The notes under the pieces are model-generated. The model ran no database searches, was not told the DNA's origin, and saw nothing but the letters and a program-made list of their open reading frames with translations. This document shows, in pieces, positions 1 to 5,833 of a stretch of DNA of 6,998 nt (position 1 is the stretch's first letter; every line of letters begins with the position of its first letter). The stretch comes from Thalassospira sp. UBA1131 (GTDB lineage: Bacteria > Pseudomonadota > Alphaproteobacteria > Rhodospirillales > Thalassospiraceae). The position numbers and the translations under genes are program-made. The stretch is from contig NZ_DCAO01000125.1 in the NCBI RefSeq assembly GCF_002311515.1, positions 3,345 through 10,342 on the forward strand, given 5' to 3'.

Positions 1-663
1 GCCACCCGCAACGGTGTTCCCACGGTCGCACTTCTGACGGATATGGAACAGGTGCTGGGTGACACAGTGGGCAATGCACTTGAAATGCAGGAAGCAATAG
101 ACTTCCTGACCGGAAAGCACCAGGAACAACGTGTCTATGACGTCACCATGGCGCTGGCGGCAGAAATGCTGACCGTTAGTGGTGTGGCAGCCGATGTTTC
201 CGATGGCCTGCGTATGGCAACAGAGGCGCTTGAAAGCGGCAGGGCCGCCGAGACCTTTGGCAAGATGGTATCAAGTCTTGGTGGTCCTGCGGACTTTGTC
301 GAAAACACCAACAAGTATCTTGAAGCCGCCCCGATGATAAACACGATAACGGCCGCCAGGACCGGCCGTGTTCTTTCGATGGATGCCAGAAAGGTCGGCC
401 TTGCGCTGGTGTCGCTTAAAGGCGGGCGCACGCGGGCGGATCAGAAGATCGACTTTGCGGTCGGCTTTACCGATTTTATCAAAGTCGGACAGCCGGTTTC
501 GGCCGAGACACCAATTTGCCTGGCCCATACCCGTGACGAGGCACAGCTTGAAGAAGCAACCGCCTTGCTGCGTGAAGCGATTGTGATTGGCGAGGGGAAT
601 GTCGATCCCACAGGTACCGAACCAGCTGTACGTGAGCGGATCGTGGCACGCAAAAAGGCGTGA
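1..663 (+). CDS. deoA: Thymidine phosphorylase, C-terminal half (5' end outside window)
   Basis: The reading frame is open from base 1 and ends at TGA 661-663, giving 220 residues. This is about half of a DeoA protein, which is usually near 440 residues. The enzyme cleaves thymidine (and deoxyuridine) with phosphate to the free base and 2-deoxyribose-1-phosphate in cytosolic nucleoside salvage. The first visible residues, including ALLTDMEQVLG and GNALEMQEAIDFLTG, align with the middle of E. coli DeoA (from memory, around residue 228 onward). Next come YDVTMALAAEML and DFVENTNKYL. The C-terminal pyrimidine-phosphorylase domain follows, with SLKGGRTRADQKIDFAVGFTD, where family members carry the GGGR...D.A/SVGFTD motif. 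The phosphate-binding and active-site N-terminal half is off the window. No internal stop or frameshift is seen. A strong terminator follows 20 bases after the stop, so this is the last gene of its transcript. The shorter bacterial DeoA type fits better than the roughly 500-residue archaeal AMP-phosphorylase type. Confidence 0.93.
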   Translation, partial: ATRNGVPTVALLTDMEQVLGDTVGNALEMQEAIDFLTGKHQEQRVYDVTMALAAEMLTVSGVAADVSDGLRMATEALESGRAAETFGKMVSSLGGPADFVENTNKYLEAAPMINTITAARTGRVLSMDARKVGLALVSLKGGRTRADQKIDFAVGFTDFIKVGQPVSAETPICLAHTRDEAQLEEATALLREAIVIGEGNVDPTGTEPAVRERIVARKKA

Positions 664-682
664 TAGGCACCAAGTCAAAAGC

Positions 683-717
683 AAAAAGCCGGGAATGAAA
701 CCCGGCTTTTTTGTTTT
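683..717 (+). terminator. Intrinsic terminator after deoA
   Basis: A perfect 7-bp GC-rich stem, AGCCGGG (687-693) with CCCGGCT (701-707), encloses a 7-base loop. Four more A-T pairs extend it at the base (683-686 with 708-711), and T-rich sequence follows (TTTTTTGTTTT, 707-717). This is a textbook rho-independent terminator for rightward transcription leaving deoA, and it separates deoA from glpR. Confidence 0.93.
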
Positions 718-804
718 CTGCGCTTATCGAAGTTCGCCGCCAGCGTTGTGCGTGCATTTGCTTTCGGCGGACAAGGCTTGCCAAATGGCTCAAGAGAAAG
801 CATT

Positions 805-833
805 TTGATCAGGAATGAAAATTTTCCAATAAA
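805..833 (+). promoter_or_regulatory. Candidate promoter of glpR
   Basis: A possible sigma-70 pair is TTGATC (805-810, four of six matches to TTGACA) and AATAAA (828-833, four of six matches to TATAAT), with a 17-base spacer. The spacer contains the perfect palindrome GAAAATTTTC (817-826). Transcription would start near 840, leaving a leader of about 25 bases before the glpR start. The matches are weak and the assignment rests on position. The rest of the deoA-glpR gap (718-804) shows nothing I can name. Confidence 0.3.
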
Positions 834-843
834 GATGAAAATT
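815..843 (+). repeat. Direct repeat ATGAAAATT, two copies 20 bases apart
   Basis: ATGAAAATT occurs at 815-823 and again at 835-843, with a start-to-start distance of exactly 20 bases, about two turns of the helix. It lies immediately upstream of glpR and overlaps the candidate promoter. The first copy is part of the palindrome GAAAATTTTC. The spacing would suit a protein binding the same face of the DNA twice, but the sequence is AT-rich and chance is possible. Confidence 0.35.
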
Positions 844-863
844 GAAAACAGAAGGAGAGAGGC

Positions 864-1628
864 ATGGGGAAACTGGATCGGCGTCGTAGAGAGATTTTGG
901 AGCTTGTCGCCTCCAACAGCTTTATGACCATTGATACCCTTGCCGAACATTTTTCTGTTACGCCACAAACCATCCGACGCGACATCAATGAAATGGCCGA
1001 GGAAGGCCTGATTGCCCGCTATCACGGGGGGGCGGCCAGTGTCTCGACCACCGAAAATACCGCCTATACCGACCGTCAGGTTCTAAACCTTGGCAGCAAG
1101 CGCGAGATCGCAAAGCTGGTGGCGCAACATATCCCCGAAGGCGCGTCTCTGTTTATCAATATCGGAACAACCAACGAAGAAGTCGCACATGCGCTTCTGG
1201 GGCATAAAAGCCTTAAGATCATTACCAATAACCTGCATGTTGCAGAAATCTGTGCCGCCAATCAGGGCTTTGAAGTGATCATTGCTGGCGGCGTTGTGCG
1301 ACAGCGTGACTTCGGTGTCATCGGCGAGGCCACCATTGATTTCATCAACCAGTTCAAGGTTGATTATGCGATTGTCGGGATATCCGGCGTCGATGAAGAT
1401 GGCAGCTTGATGGATTTTGATTATCGTGAAGTGCGCGTCGCGCGGGCGATTATTTCCAACGCACGCCAAACATTCCTGTGCACGGATGCATCGAAGTTTG
1501 GTCGTCGTGCAATGGTGCGCCTGGGACATCTTTCTGAAATCGACGCTCTGTTTACCGATCGTCATCCGGGGCCGGTTTGGGCCGATGTGATCCGCGAAGC
1601 CGACGTTTCGGTCTATACAGCCAACTAG
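864..1628 (+). CDS. glpR: DeoR-family repressor, glycerol-3-phosphate regulon repressor GlpR
   Basis: The 254-residue product has the usual DeoR-family length and layout. An N-terminal winged helix-turn-helix occupies about residues 5-58, with recognition segment SVTPQTIRRDINEMAEEGLI at 31-50, and an effector-sensing C-terminal domain spans about 75-235. The phosphosugar-binding segment INIGTTNEEVAHALL lies at 98-112. Across the length it tracks E. coli GlpR as I remember it: QTIRRD, HGGAA, TNNL, AGG, GEATIDFINQF, ISGVDEDGSL, FDYREVR, SKFGR and AMV. This favours GlpR over DeoR, despite the deoA neighbour. E. coli GlpR represses glycerol-3-phosphate uptake and catabolism genes and is released by glycerol-3-phosphate. 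The start is supported by AAGGAG at 852-857, six bases before ATG. No glp catabolic gene is in the window, so its targets lie elsewhere or beyond it. It converges on the next gene with 29 bases between stops and no clear terminator there. Confidence 0.9.
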   Translation: MGKLDRRRREILELVASNSFMTIDTLAEHFSVTPQTIRRDINEMAEEGLIARYHGGAASVSTTENTAYTDRQVLNLGSKREIAKLVAQHIPEGASLFINIGTTNEEVAHALLGHKSLKIITNNLHVAEICAANQGFEVIIAGGVVRQRDFGVIGEATIDFINQFKVDYAIVGISGVDEDGSLMDFDYREVRVARAIISNARQTFLCTDASKFGRRAMVRLGHLSEIDALFTDRHPGPVWADVIREADVSVYTAN

Positions 1629-1657
1629 TTCCAGCACGGGGCAGGGTGTTTGCGCCG

Positions 1658-2476
1658 TTAGCTATAGACGTGGTCTTCGCGTTTGCCGGTTCGCATGGTG
1701 ATCGGGCCCTGTGACGATCCGTTTAGCATCTGGGTCAGATGCGCATTATGTGCGTCATCGATATCTTTGGTTTTACCTGCCCAATAAACTTTGCCGTCAT
1801 GCATCATCATCAGGTTCTGATAGCGGGTGCGGGCAATGTGCATATCGTTGGTGATTGATATCACCGTGGTCCCGCGTTGTTCTGCAATCTTGCCAATCAT
1901 GCGTTCGATATGGTTCGACAGAACCGGATCAAGCCCGGCGGTCGGATTGTCCAGCAACAGGATCGCGGGATCGGTGGAAATCGCCCGTGCGACACCAACG
2001 CGTTTTTGCATGCCGCCAGACAGATCACTTGGTGTTAAATCCGCACTTTCTGATGCCAGACCGACGAGGCCCAACAGATCTAGGGCACGTTCCCGGGCCT
2101 CCTTGCGGCTGAGAGTGCCGGTTTCAATCTGACGAAAGCAGATGTTCTCCCAAACCTTCAGGCTGTCAAACAGGGCATTTTGTTGAAACAGCATGCCAAT
2201 GCGTTCGGCCCATGCGGCGCGTTTGGGCGCATTGGTTTGACTGACATCATCGCCATCCAACAGGATTTTGCCAGCATCGGCCCCGTAAATCCCAACCAGA
2301 CATTTCATCAGAACACTTTTGCCTGCGGCAGACGGACCAATAATGGCCATGGTTTCGCCCTTGGGAAGATGCAGGCTGACATCATCAAGGGCAAGCTTGT
2401 CGCCAAACCGTTTGCTGAGATTTTCAACCGAGATAAAGGCCGGATGGGTCGCGGAGCTGGTTTCAGGCGTGGTCAT
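1658..2476 (-). CDS. MlaF/Ttg2A-type ABC ATPase lacking the canonical catalytic Glu and H-loop His
   Basis: This is a 272-residue ATP-binding subunit whose best match is the MlaF/Ttg2A family. Those ATPases power MlaE-type permeases moving phospholipids between the membranes of Gram-negative cells. In order: aromatic A-loop in SKRFGD (21-26), Walker A GPSAAGKS (47-54), Q-loop in GMLFQQNALFDSL (94-106, typical of this family), signature LSGGMQKR (152-159), Walker B AILLLDN (171-177) and D-loop AGLDP (180-184). Two key residues differ. The catalytic glutamate after Walker B is Asn177 (DNPTAGLDP), and the switch histidine is Asn210 (SITNDMHIA). Hydrolysis may be weak, absent or supported differently. 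No MlaE, MlaD or MlaC gene adjoins it, so partner genes must be elsewhere. The start is uncertain: ATG at 2476 lies 14 residues before the conserved domain but lacks a clear Shine-Dalgarno sequence, and the frame stays open upstream to a TTG at 2536. Stop is TAA 1660-1658. Confidence 0.8.
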   Translation of the reverse strand: MTTPETSSATHPAFISVENLSKRFGDKLALDDVSLHLPKGETMAIIGPSAAGKSVLMKCLVGIYGADAGKILLDGDDVSQTNAPKRAAWAERIGMLFQQNALFDSLKVWENICFRQIETGTLSRKEARERALDLLGLVGLASESADLTPSDLSGGMQKRVGVARAISTDPAILLLDNPTAGLDPVLSNHIERMIGKIAEQRGTTVISITNDMHIARTRYQNLMMMHDGKVYWAGKTKDIDDAHNAHLTQMLNGSSQGPITMRTGKREDHVYS

Positions 2477-2550
2477 TGGCAATCCGGATGATGAACGTGT
2501 TGGGCCGAGTTTCGGCAATTGCGCGGGTCTGGGCAAGGATCATTTTTACA

Positions 2551-2585
2551 AAAATGAAAACGGCCCCGCAAATGGGGGCCGTTTT
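2551..2585 (-). terminator. Intrinsic terminator of the aap operon
   Basis: A perfect 11-bp inverted repeat, AAAACGGCCCC (2557-2567) and GGGGCCGTTTT (2575-2585), encloses a 7-base loop. Read leftward, the stem ends in TTTT and continues CATTTT. It starts 26 bases after the aapP stop and lies about 80 bases before the MlaF-like start at 2476. It should end the aap transcript, so the MlaF-like gene would need its own promoter or read-through. Confidence 0.9.
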
Positions 2586-2611
2586 GCAAAGATCGGGTGT
2601 TTGATAGCCGA

Positions 2612-3397
2612 TTAATGCGACAGGATCTGGCTGAGGAACAGCTTTGTACGATCGCTTTTCGGGTTATCAAAGAACTCCTTGGGACCAGCCATTTCGACGA
2701 TCTGGCCAGCATCCATAAAGATCACACGGTCAGCGACCTCTTTTGCGAAGCCCATCTCGTGGGTCACGCAAAGCATGGTCATACCTTCCTTGGCGAGTTC
2801 GACCATCACGTCGAGAACTTCCTTGACCATCTCCGGATCAAGCGCCGAGGTCGGTTCATCAAACAGCATGATTTTCGGCTGCATGCAGAGCGAACGGGCA
2901 ATCGCCACACGCTGCTGCTGACCGCCGGAAAGCTGACCTGGGAATTTGTGGGCCTGCTCGGCAATTCGCACACGCTCAAGGTAGTGCATGGCCAGTTCGT
3001 TGGCTTGCTTCTTGGGCATCTTGCGAACCCAGATCGGGGCCAGCGTCAGGTTTTCCAGCACGGTCATGTGCGGGAAAAGGTTGAAGTGCTGGAACACCAT
3101 GCAGACTTCGCGGCGCACGGCTTCGATGTTTTTGACATCGTCGCCAAGCAAAATGCCATCGACGTAAACTTCACCGCTTTGATAGGTTTCAAGGCGGTTC
3201 AGGGTGCGGATCAGCGTCGATTTACCTGAGCCGGACGGGCCGCAGATAACGATACGCTCACCTTTGCGAACAGACAGGTCAATATCCTGAAGAACATGGA
3301 AATTGCCATACCATTTGTTCATCTTGTTGACGGTGATGACATCCTCTTTGGACGGAGGAGGCACAGCGCCGGTAGTGGGTTCAGTTGCTACAGTCAT
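2612..3397 (-). CDS. aapP: General L-amino acid ABC transporter, ATP-binding protein AapP
   Basis: The 261-residue cytoplasmic ATPase belongs to the polar amino acid uptake family and energises AapQ/AapM. All catalytic motifs are intact: Walker A GPSGSGKS (53-60), Q-loop VFQHFNLFPHMTV (101-113), signature LSGGQQQRV (156-164), Walker B IMLFDE (176-181, Glu181 present), D-loop SALDP (184-188) and H-loop VTHE (His213). The C-terminal stretch PKEFFDNPKSDRTKLFLSQIL is typical of amino acid transporter ATPases such as GlnQ and BztD. It carries about 20 extra N-terminal residues, rich in Pro and Thr, before the conserved ITVNKMNKWYG. The start at 3397 is supported by GAGG at 3409-3406, eight bases away. 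The start lies 17 bases after the aapM stop, and it is the last gene before a strong terminator. The name rests on the complete J-Q-M-P gene order; BztD is the Rhodobacter equivalent. Confidence 0.93.
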   Translation of the reverse strand: MTVATEPTTGAVPPPSKEDVITVNKMNKWYGNFHVLQDIDLSVRKGERIVICGPSGSGKSTLIRTLNRLETYQSGEVYVDGILLGDDVKNIEAVRREVCMVFQHFNLFPHMTVLENLTLAPIWVRKMPKKQANELAMHYLERVRIAEQAHKFPGQLSGGQQQRVAIARSLCMQPKIMLFDEPTSALDPEMVKEVLDVMVELAKEGMTMLCVTHEMGFAKEVADRVIFMDAGQIVEMAGPKEFFDNPKSDRTKLFLSQILSH

Positions 3398-3414
3398 TGT
3401 TTTTTCCTCACTCC

Positions 3415-4518
3415 TTACCTTTGTTCGCCTTTGCGAAGCTCTTTTTCAAGATAGGCGGAATATTTCGCCATCGAGAAACAGATCAGGAAGAATATTGCCG
3501 CGGCGAAGGCATAACCTTCGACGTAATATTTGGTCCAGGCCGGGTCACTGCGCAGTGCCAGCTTCACCGTGCCAAGGAAGTCAAACAGGCCGATGATCAC
3601 GACCAGTGTGGTGTCCTTGAACATGGAGATAAAGCTGTTGACGGTCGGCGGGATCACCAGACGCAGTGCCTGCGGCAAAATGATCAGACGCATCGACTGC
3701 CAATAAGACAGCGCAAGACTGTCACCAGCCTCAAACTGACCACGCGGAACGGCCTGCAGACCACCACGGAATACCTCGGCGAGGTAGGCGGCGGTAAACA
3801 GGATAATACCGATCTGCGCGCGCAGCAGCTTGTCGATGGTAACACCATCGGGCAGGAACAGCGGGAACATGACCGATGCCATGAACAGAACCGTAATCAG
3901 CGGCACACCACGAATGACTTCGATGTAGACCACGGAAACGGTTTTGATGGCCGGCATGTGCGACTGACGACCAAGTGCCAGCAGCAGCCCGAACGGGAAG
4001 GCAAAGATCACACCGATCGAGGACAGGATCAGGGTCAGCGGCAGGCCACCCCAATAGCTGTTCTGGACATAGGTAAGGCCGAACACACCACCCCACATGA
4101 GGATGGCAATAATCGGCACACCAATAACCCACATCGGGATGATTGCCTTGCGCAGGCTCGGATACTTAACCGCACCCAGACTGCCGCAAATGATGCCCAT
4201 AAGAAGGATCATGGCAAGAAGCGGCCGCCACTGTTCTTCAAACGGGTAGGTGCCAAACAGGATCAGTCGTAAATTGGCATTAACGAACCCCCAGCAGGCA
4301 CCTGTCGCTTCCGCGCAGGCCTCAATTGATGGCGCCAACGTCGCATTGATGATGGCCCACTCGACGATTGGCGGGATCAGCCAAACGAGGAATGCAATCG
4401 AACCAAGGGTCAGGAGGGTGTTGAACCATCCATCAAACAGGTTCTTTTTCGACCATGCCACGGCACGCTCGGAAAAGGTGCCGGTCGGAAGAGGAGGTAA
4501 TTTTGCGTTTTCTGACAT
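3415..4518 (-). CDS. aapM: General L-amino acid ABC transporter, permease AapM
   Basis: The 367-residue inner-membrane permease forms the translocation channel with AapQ. Hydrophobic segments are visible at roughly 35-57, 97-114, 126-150, 158-182, 206-222, 234-247, 303-318 and 336-351. A binding-protein-dependent transport domain occupies the C-terminal half. Its EAA loop, which contacts the ATPase, is EVFRGGLQAVPRGQFEAGDS (248-267), followed by LPQALRLVIPPTVNSFISMFKDTTL. The long N-terminal region before this domain is characteristic of the Aap/Bzt type, whereas many amino acid permeases are only 220-240 residues long. The ATG at 4518 comes one base after the aapQ stop. Its ribosome site GGAGAGG (4529-4523) lies inside the last aapQ codons, which implies translational coupling. 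The stop at 3417-3415 is TAA, and its bases form part of a TAAGGAG sequence ahead of aapP. Confidence 0.93.
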   Translation of the reverse strand: MSENAKLPPLPTGTFSERAVAWSKKNLFDGWFNTLLTLGSIAFLVWLIPPIVEWAIINATLAPSIEACAEATGACWGFVNANLRLILFGTYPFEEQWRPLLAMILLMGIICGSLGAVKYPSLRKAIIPMWVIGVPIIAILMWGGVFGLTYVQNSYWGGLPLTLILSSIGVIFAFPFGLLLALGRQSHMPAIKTVSVVYIEVIRGVPLITVLFMASVMFPLFLPDGVTIDKLLRAQIGIILFTAAYLAEVFRGGLQAVPRGQFEAGDSLALSYWQSMRLIILPQALRLVIPPTVNSFISMFKDTTLVVIIGLFDFLGTVKLALRSDPAWTKYYVEGYAFAAAIFFLICFSMAKYSAYLEKELRKGEQR

Positions 4519-4519
4519 G

Positions 4520-5716
4520 TTACCTCTCCACCAGTGTCATTTTCTTGTTGAACCAGTTCATAAAGAGCGAGGTCAACAAGGACAAACCAAGATAGATCGA
4601 CATGAAGATCGAGATGGCCTCGATCGCCTGACCTGTCTGGTTCATGGTCGTGTTGGAAACAGAAACCAGATCCGGATAACCGACGGCAACAGCCAATGAG
4701 CTGTTCTTGGTCAGGTTAAGGTACTGGTTGGTCAGTGGCGGGATCGCGACACGCATGGATTGCGGCAGGATCACCTTGCGAAGCGCAATAGAACGGCGAA
4801 TGCCCAAACTGTCGGCAGCTTCCCACTGGCCATTCGGAACAGCCTGAATGCCGGAGCGAACAACCTCGGCAACATAGGTCGAGGTGTAAACCGTAAGCCC
4901 GATCAGAACCGCCATGAATTCAGGCGAAATGTTGTAGCCACCCTGAATGTTAAAGCCTTTGAGGGCCGGCATGCTCATGTCGGTCGGTGCGCCACCTGCC
5001 AGATAGGCTGCCAGAACGAGACCGACGAAAATACCGATCCCGGCAAGAAGCATCGGGAAGGGCTGACCTGTGGCGTCCTGGCGTTTCTTGGCCCATTTCT
5101 TGACGAAATAGATCACAACGCAGGCAATCACGGCCGCAATGGTCATAAGGGTATAGGCGTTATCAGGTTCCGGCACCGGCAAATACATACCGCGCGACGT
5201 CAGCAAAACACCGGGCAGAGGCTCCAGCGCGTCGCGTGGATGCGGGAAAGCGCTTGGAATAAGTGCGTACCAGAAGAACAGTTGCAACAGGACCGGAATG
5301 TTCCGGAACGTTTCAACATATACAGTCGCAAGTTTGCGAACGATCCAGTTCGAGGACAGGCGCGCGATGCCAAAGATTGTCCCGATAATCGTACACAAAA
5401 TGATCCCAAGTAGTGACACCTTCACAGTGTTCAGAAGACCGACCATCAACGCCGTCGCATAGTCGCTTTGGGCGCTGTAATCGATCATGGTTTCACTGAT
5501 CTCGAAGGAAGCTTCAAGATCAAGGAACCCGTAACCGGTTGAGATGTTCTGTTGTTCAAGGTTGTACAAGGTGTTGGACACCAGGTACCAGCCCGCAAGA
5601 ACGATCAGTCCAATTGCGACGACTTGATAAAGCACCGCACGGACGTTTTCGTCATTGAGATAATCAACGAGGCCCTTGGAACGAACATCCCCCGGGGCAT
5701 TTTGAGGCTTACTCAT
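4520..5716 (-). CDS. aapQ: General L-amino acid ABC transporter, permease AapQ
   Basis: The 398-residue inner-membrane permease is the partner of AapM. Hydrophobic segments appear near 28-48, 92-117, 140-156, 187-205, 222-240, 265-280 and 363-386. The permease domain is split. Its first part (about 88-150, GLLNTVKVSLLG to ETFRNIPVLLQLFFWYAL) is separated from the last part (about 265-395) by a long insert with extra membrane segments, a known trait of AapQ/BztB. The EAA loop is EVVRSGIQAVPNGQWEAADS (284-303), followed by LPQSMRVAIPPLTNQYLNLTKNSSL. The ATG at 5716 has GAGGG at 5725-5721, only four bases away, a rather short spacing. The gene is 117 bases downstream of aapJ, with a hairpin between, and is joined tightly to aapM. 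I see no frameshift and nothing missing. Confidence 0.93.
   Translation of the reverse strand: MSKPQNAPGDVRSKGLVDYLNDENVRAVLYQVVAIGLIVLAGWYLVSNTLYNLEQQNISTGYGFLDLEASFEISETMIDYSAQSDYATALMVGLLNTVKVSLLGIILCTIIGTIFGIARLSSNWIVRKLATVYVETFRNIPVLLQLFFWYALIPSAFPHPRDALEPLPGVLLTSRGMYLPVPEPDNAYTLMTIAAVIACVVIYFVKKWAKKRQDATGQPFPMLLAGIGIFVGLVLAAYLAGGAPTDMSMPALKGFNIQGGYNISPEFMAVLIGLTVYTSTYVAEVVRSGIQAVPNGQWEAADSLGIRRSIALRKVILPQSMRVAIPPLTNQYLNLTKNSSLAVAVGYPDLVSVSNTTMNQTGQAIEAISIFMSIYLGLSLLTSLFMNWFNKKMTLVER
4523..4529 (-). promoter_or_regulatory. Ribosome binding site of aapM inside the aapQ coding end
   Basis: GGAGAGG is built from the final Val-Glu-Arg codons of aapQ (GTG GAG AGG) and lies directly before the TAA stop. 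The aapM ATG follows after TAAC, so a ribosome ending aapQ is placed to restart on aapM. This fixes the aapM start at 4518 and suggests equal amounts of the two permeases. Confidence 0.75.
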
Positions 5717-5761
5717 ATGACCCTCAGGTGTAGATTGTATCCAAAATCAGCAAGCACCTAA

Positions 5762-5805
5762 CGAAAAGCTCCGCCCATGCGTTCAGGCAGTGGGGCGGAG
5801 CTTCG
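5762..5805 (-). promoter_or_regulatory. Stable hairpin in the aapJ-aapQ gap, possible attenuator or mRNA stabiliser
   Basis: AGCTCCGCCC (5767-5776) pairs perfectly with GGGCGGAGCT (5793-5802). One further A-T pair (5766 with 5803) and an outer CGA/TCG pairing across a small bulge extend it. The loop is 16 bases. Read leftward, the stem starts 28 bases after the aapJ stop and is followed by TTTCGTT, a weak U-run. It may be a leaky terminator or a 3'-end-protecting structure, either of which would raise the binding protein above the permeases. In other binding-protein operons such structures are known after the first gene. The role here is inferred. Confidence 0.7.
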
Positions 5806-5833
5806 TAGGTTTAGGCAGTCGGTTTGCTAGCGA

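Noticed and set aside
728..736. CGAAGTTCG upstream of glpR as a possible GlpR operator
   Set aside because: The half-sites face the opposite way from the TTCG...CGAA arrangement of E. coli operators, the arms are only four bases long, and it lies about 130 bases before the gene.
864..1628. Calling this regulator DeoR because it follows deoA
   Set aside because: Its motifs (GEATIDFINQF, ISGVDEDGSL, FDYREVR) match GlpR rather than E. coli DeoR, and a strong terminator separates it from deoA.
1629..1657. Possible bidirectional terminator between convergent glpR and the MlaF-like gene
   Set aside because: The 29-base gap has no inverted repeat of useful length and no T-run in either direction.
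2597..3229. Plus-strand open frame of 210 codons opposite aapP
   Set aside because: It is antisense to an ATPase with every canonical motif, and its translation is His/Phe/Leu-rich without a known domain.
3385..4272. Long plus-strand open frame of 295 codons opposite aapM and the 5' end of aapP
   Set aside because: It is antisense to clearly conserved transporter genes, and its translation is rich in Gln, His, Arg and Asp with no recognisable domain, as expected from reading biased codons backwards.
4760..5413. Plus-strand open frame of 217 codons opposite aapQ
   Set aside because: It is a mirror of the permease coding sequence, with low-complexity Asn/Arg/His-rich translation, no domain and no clear ribosome site.
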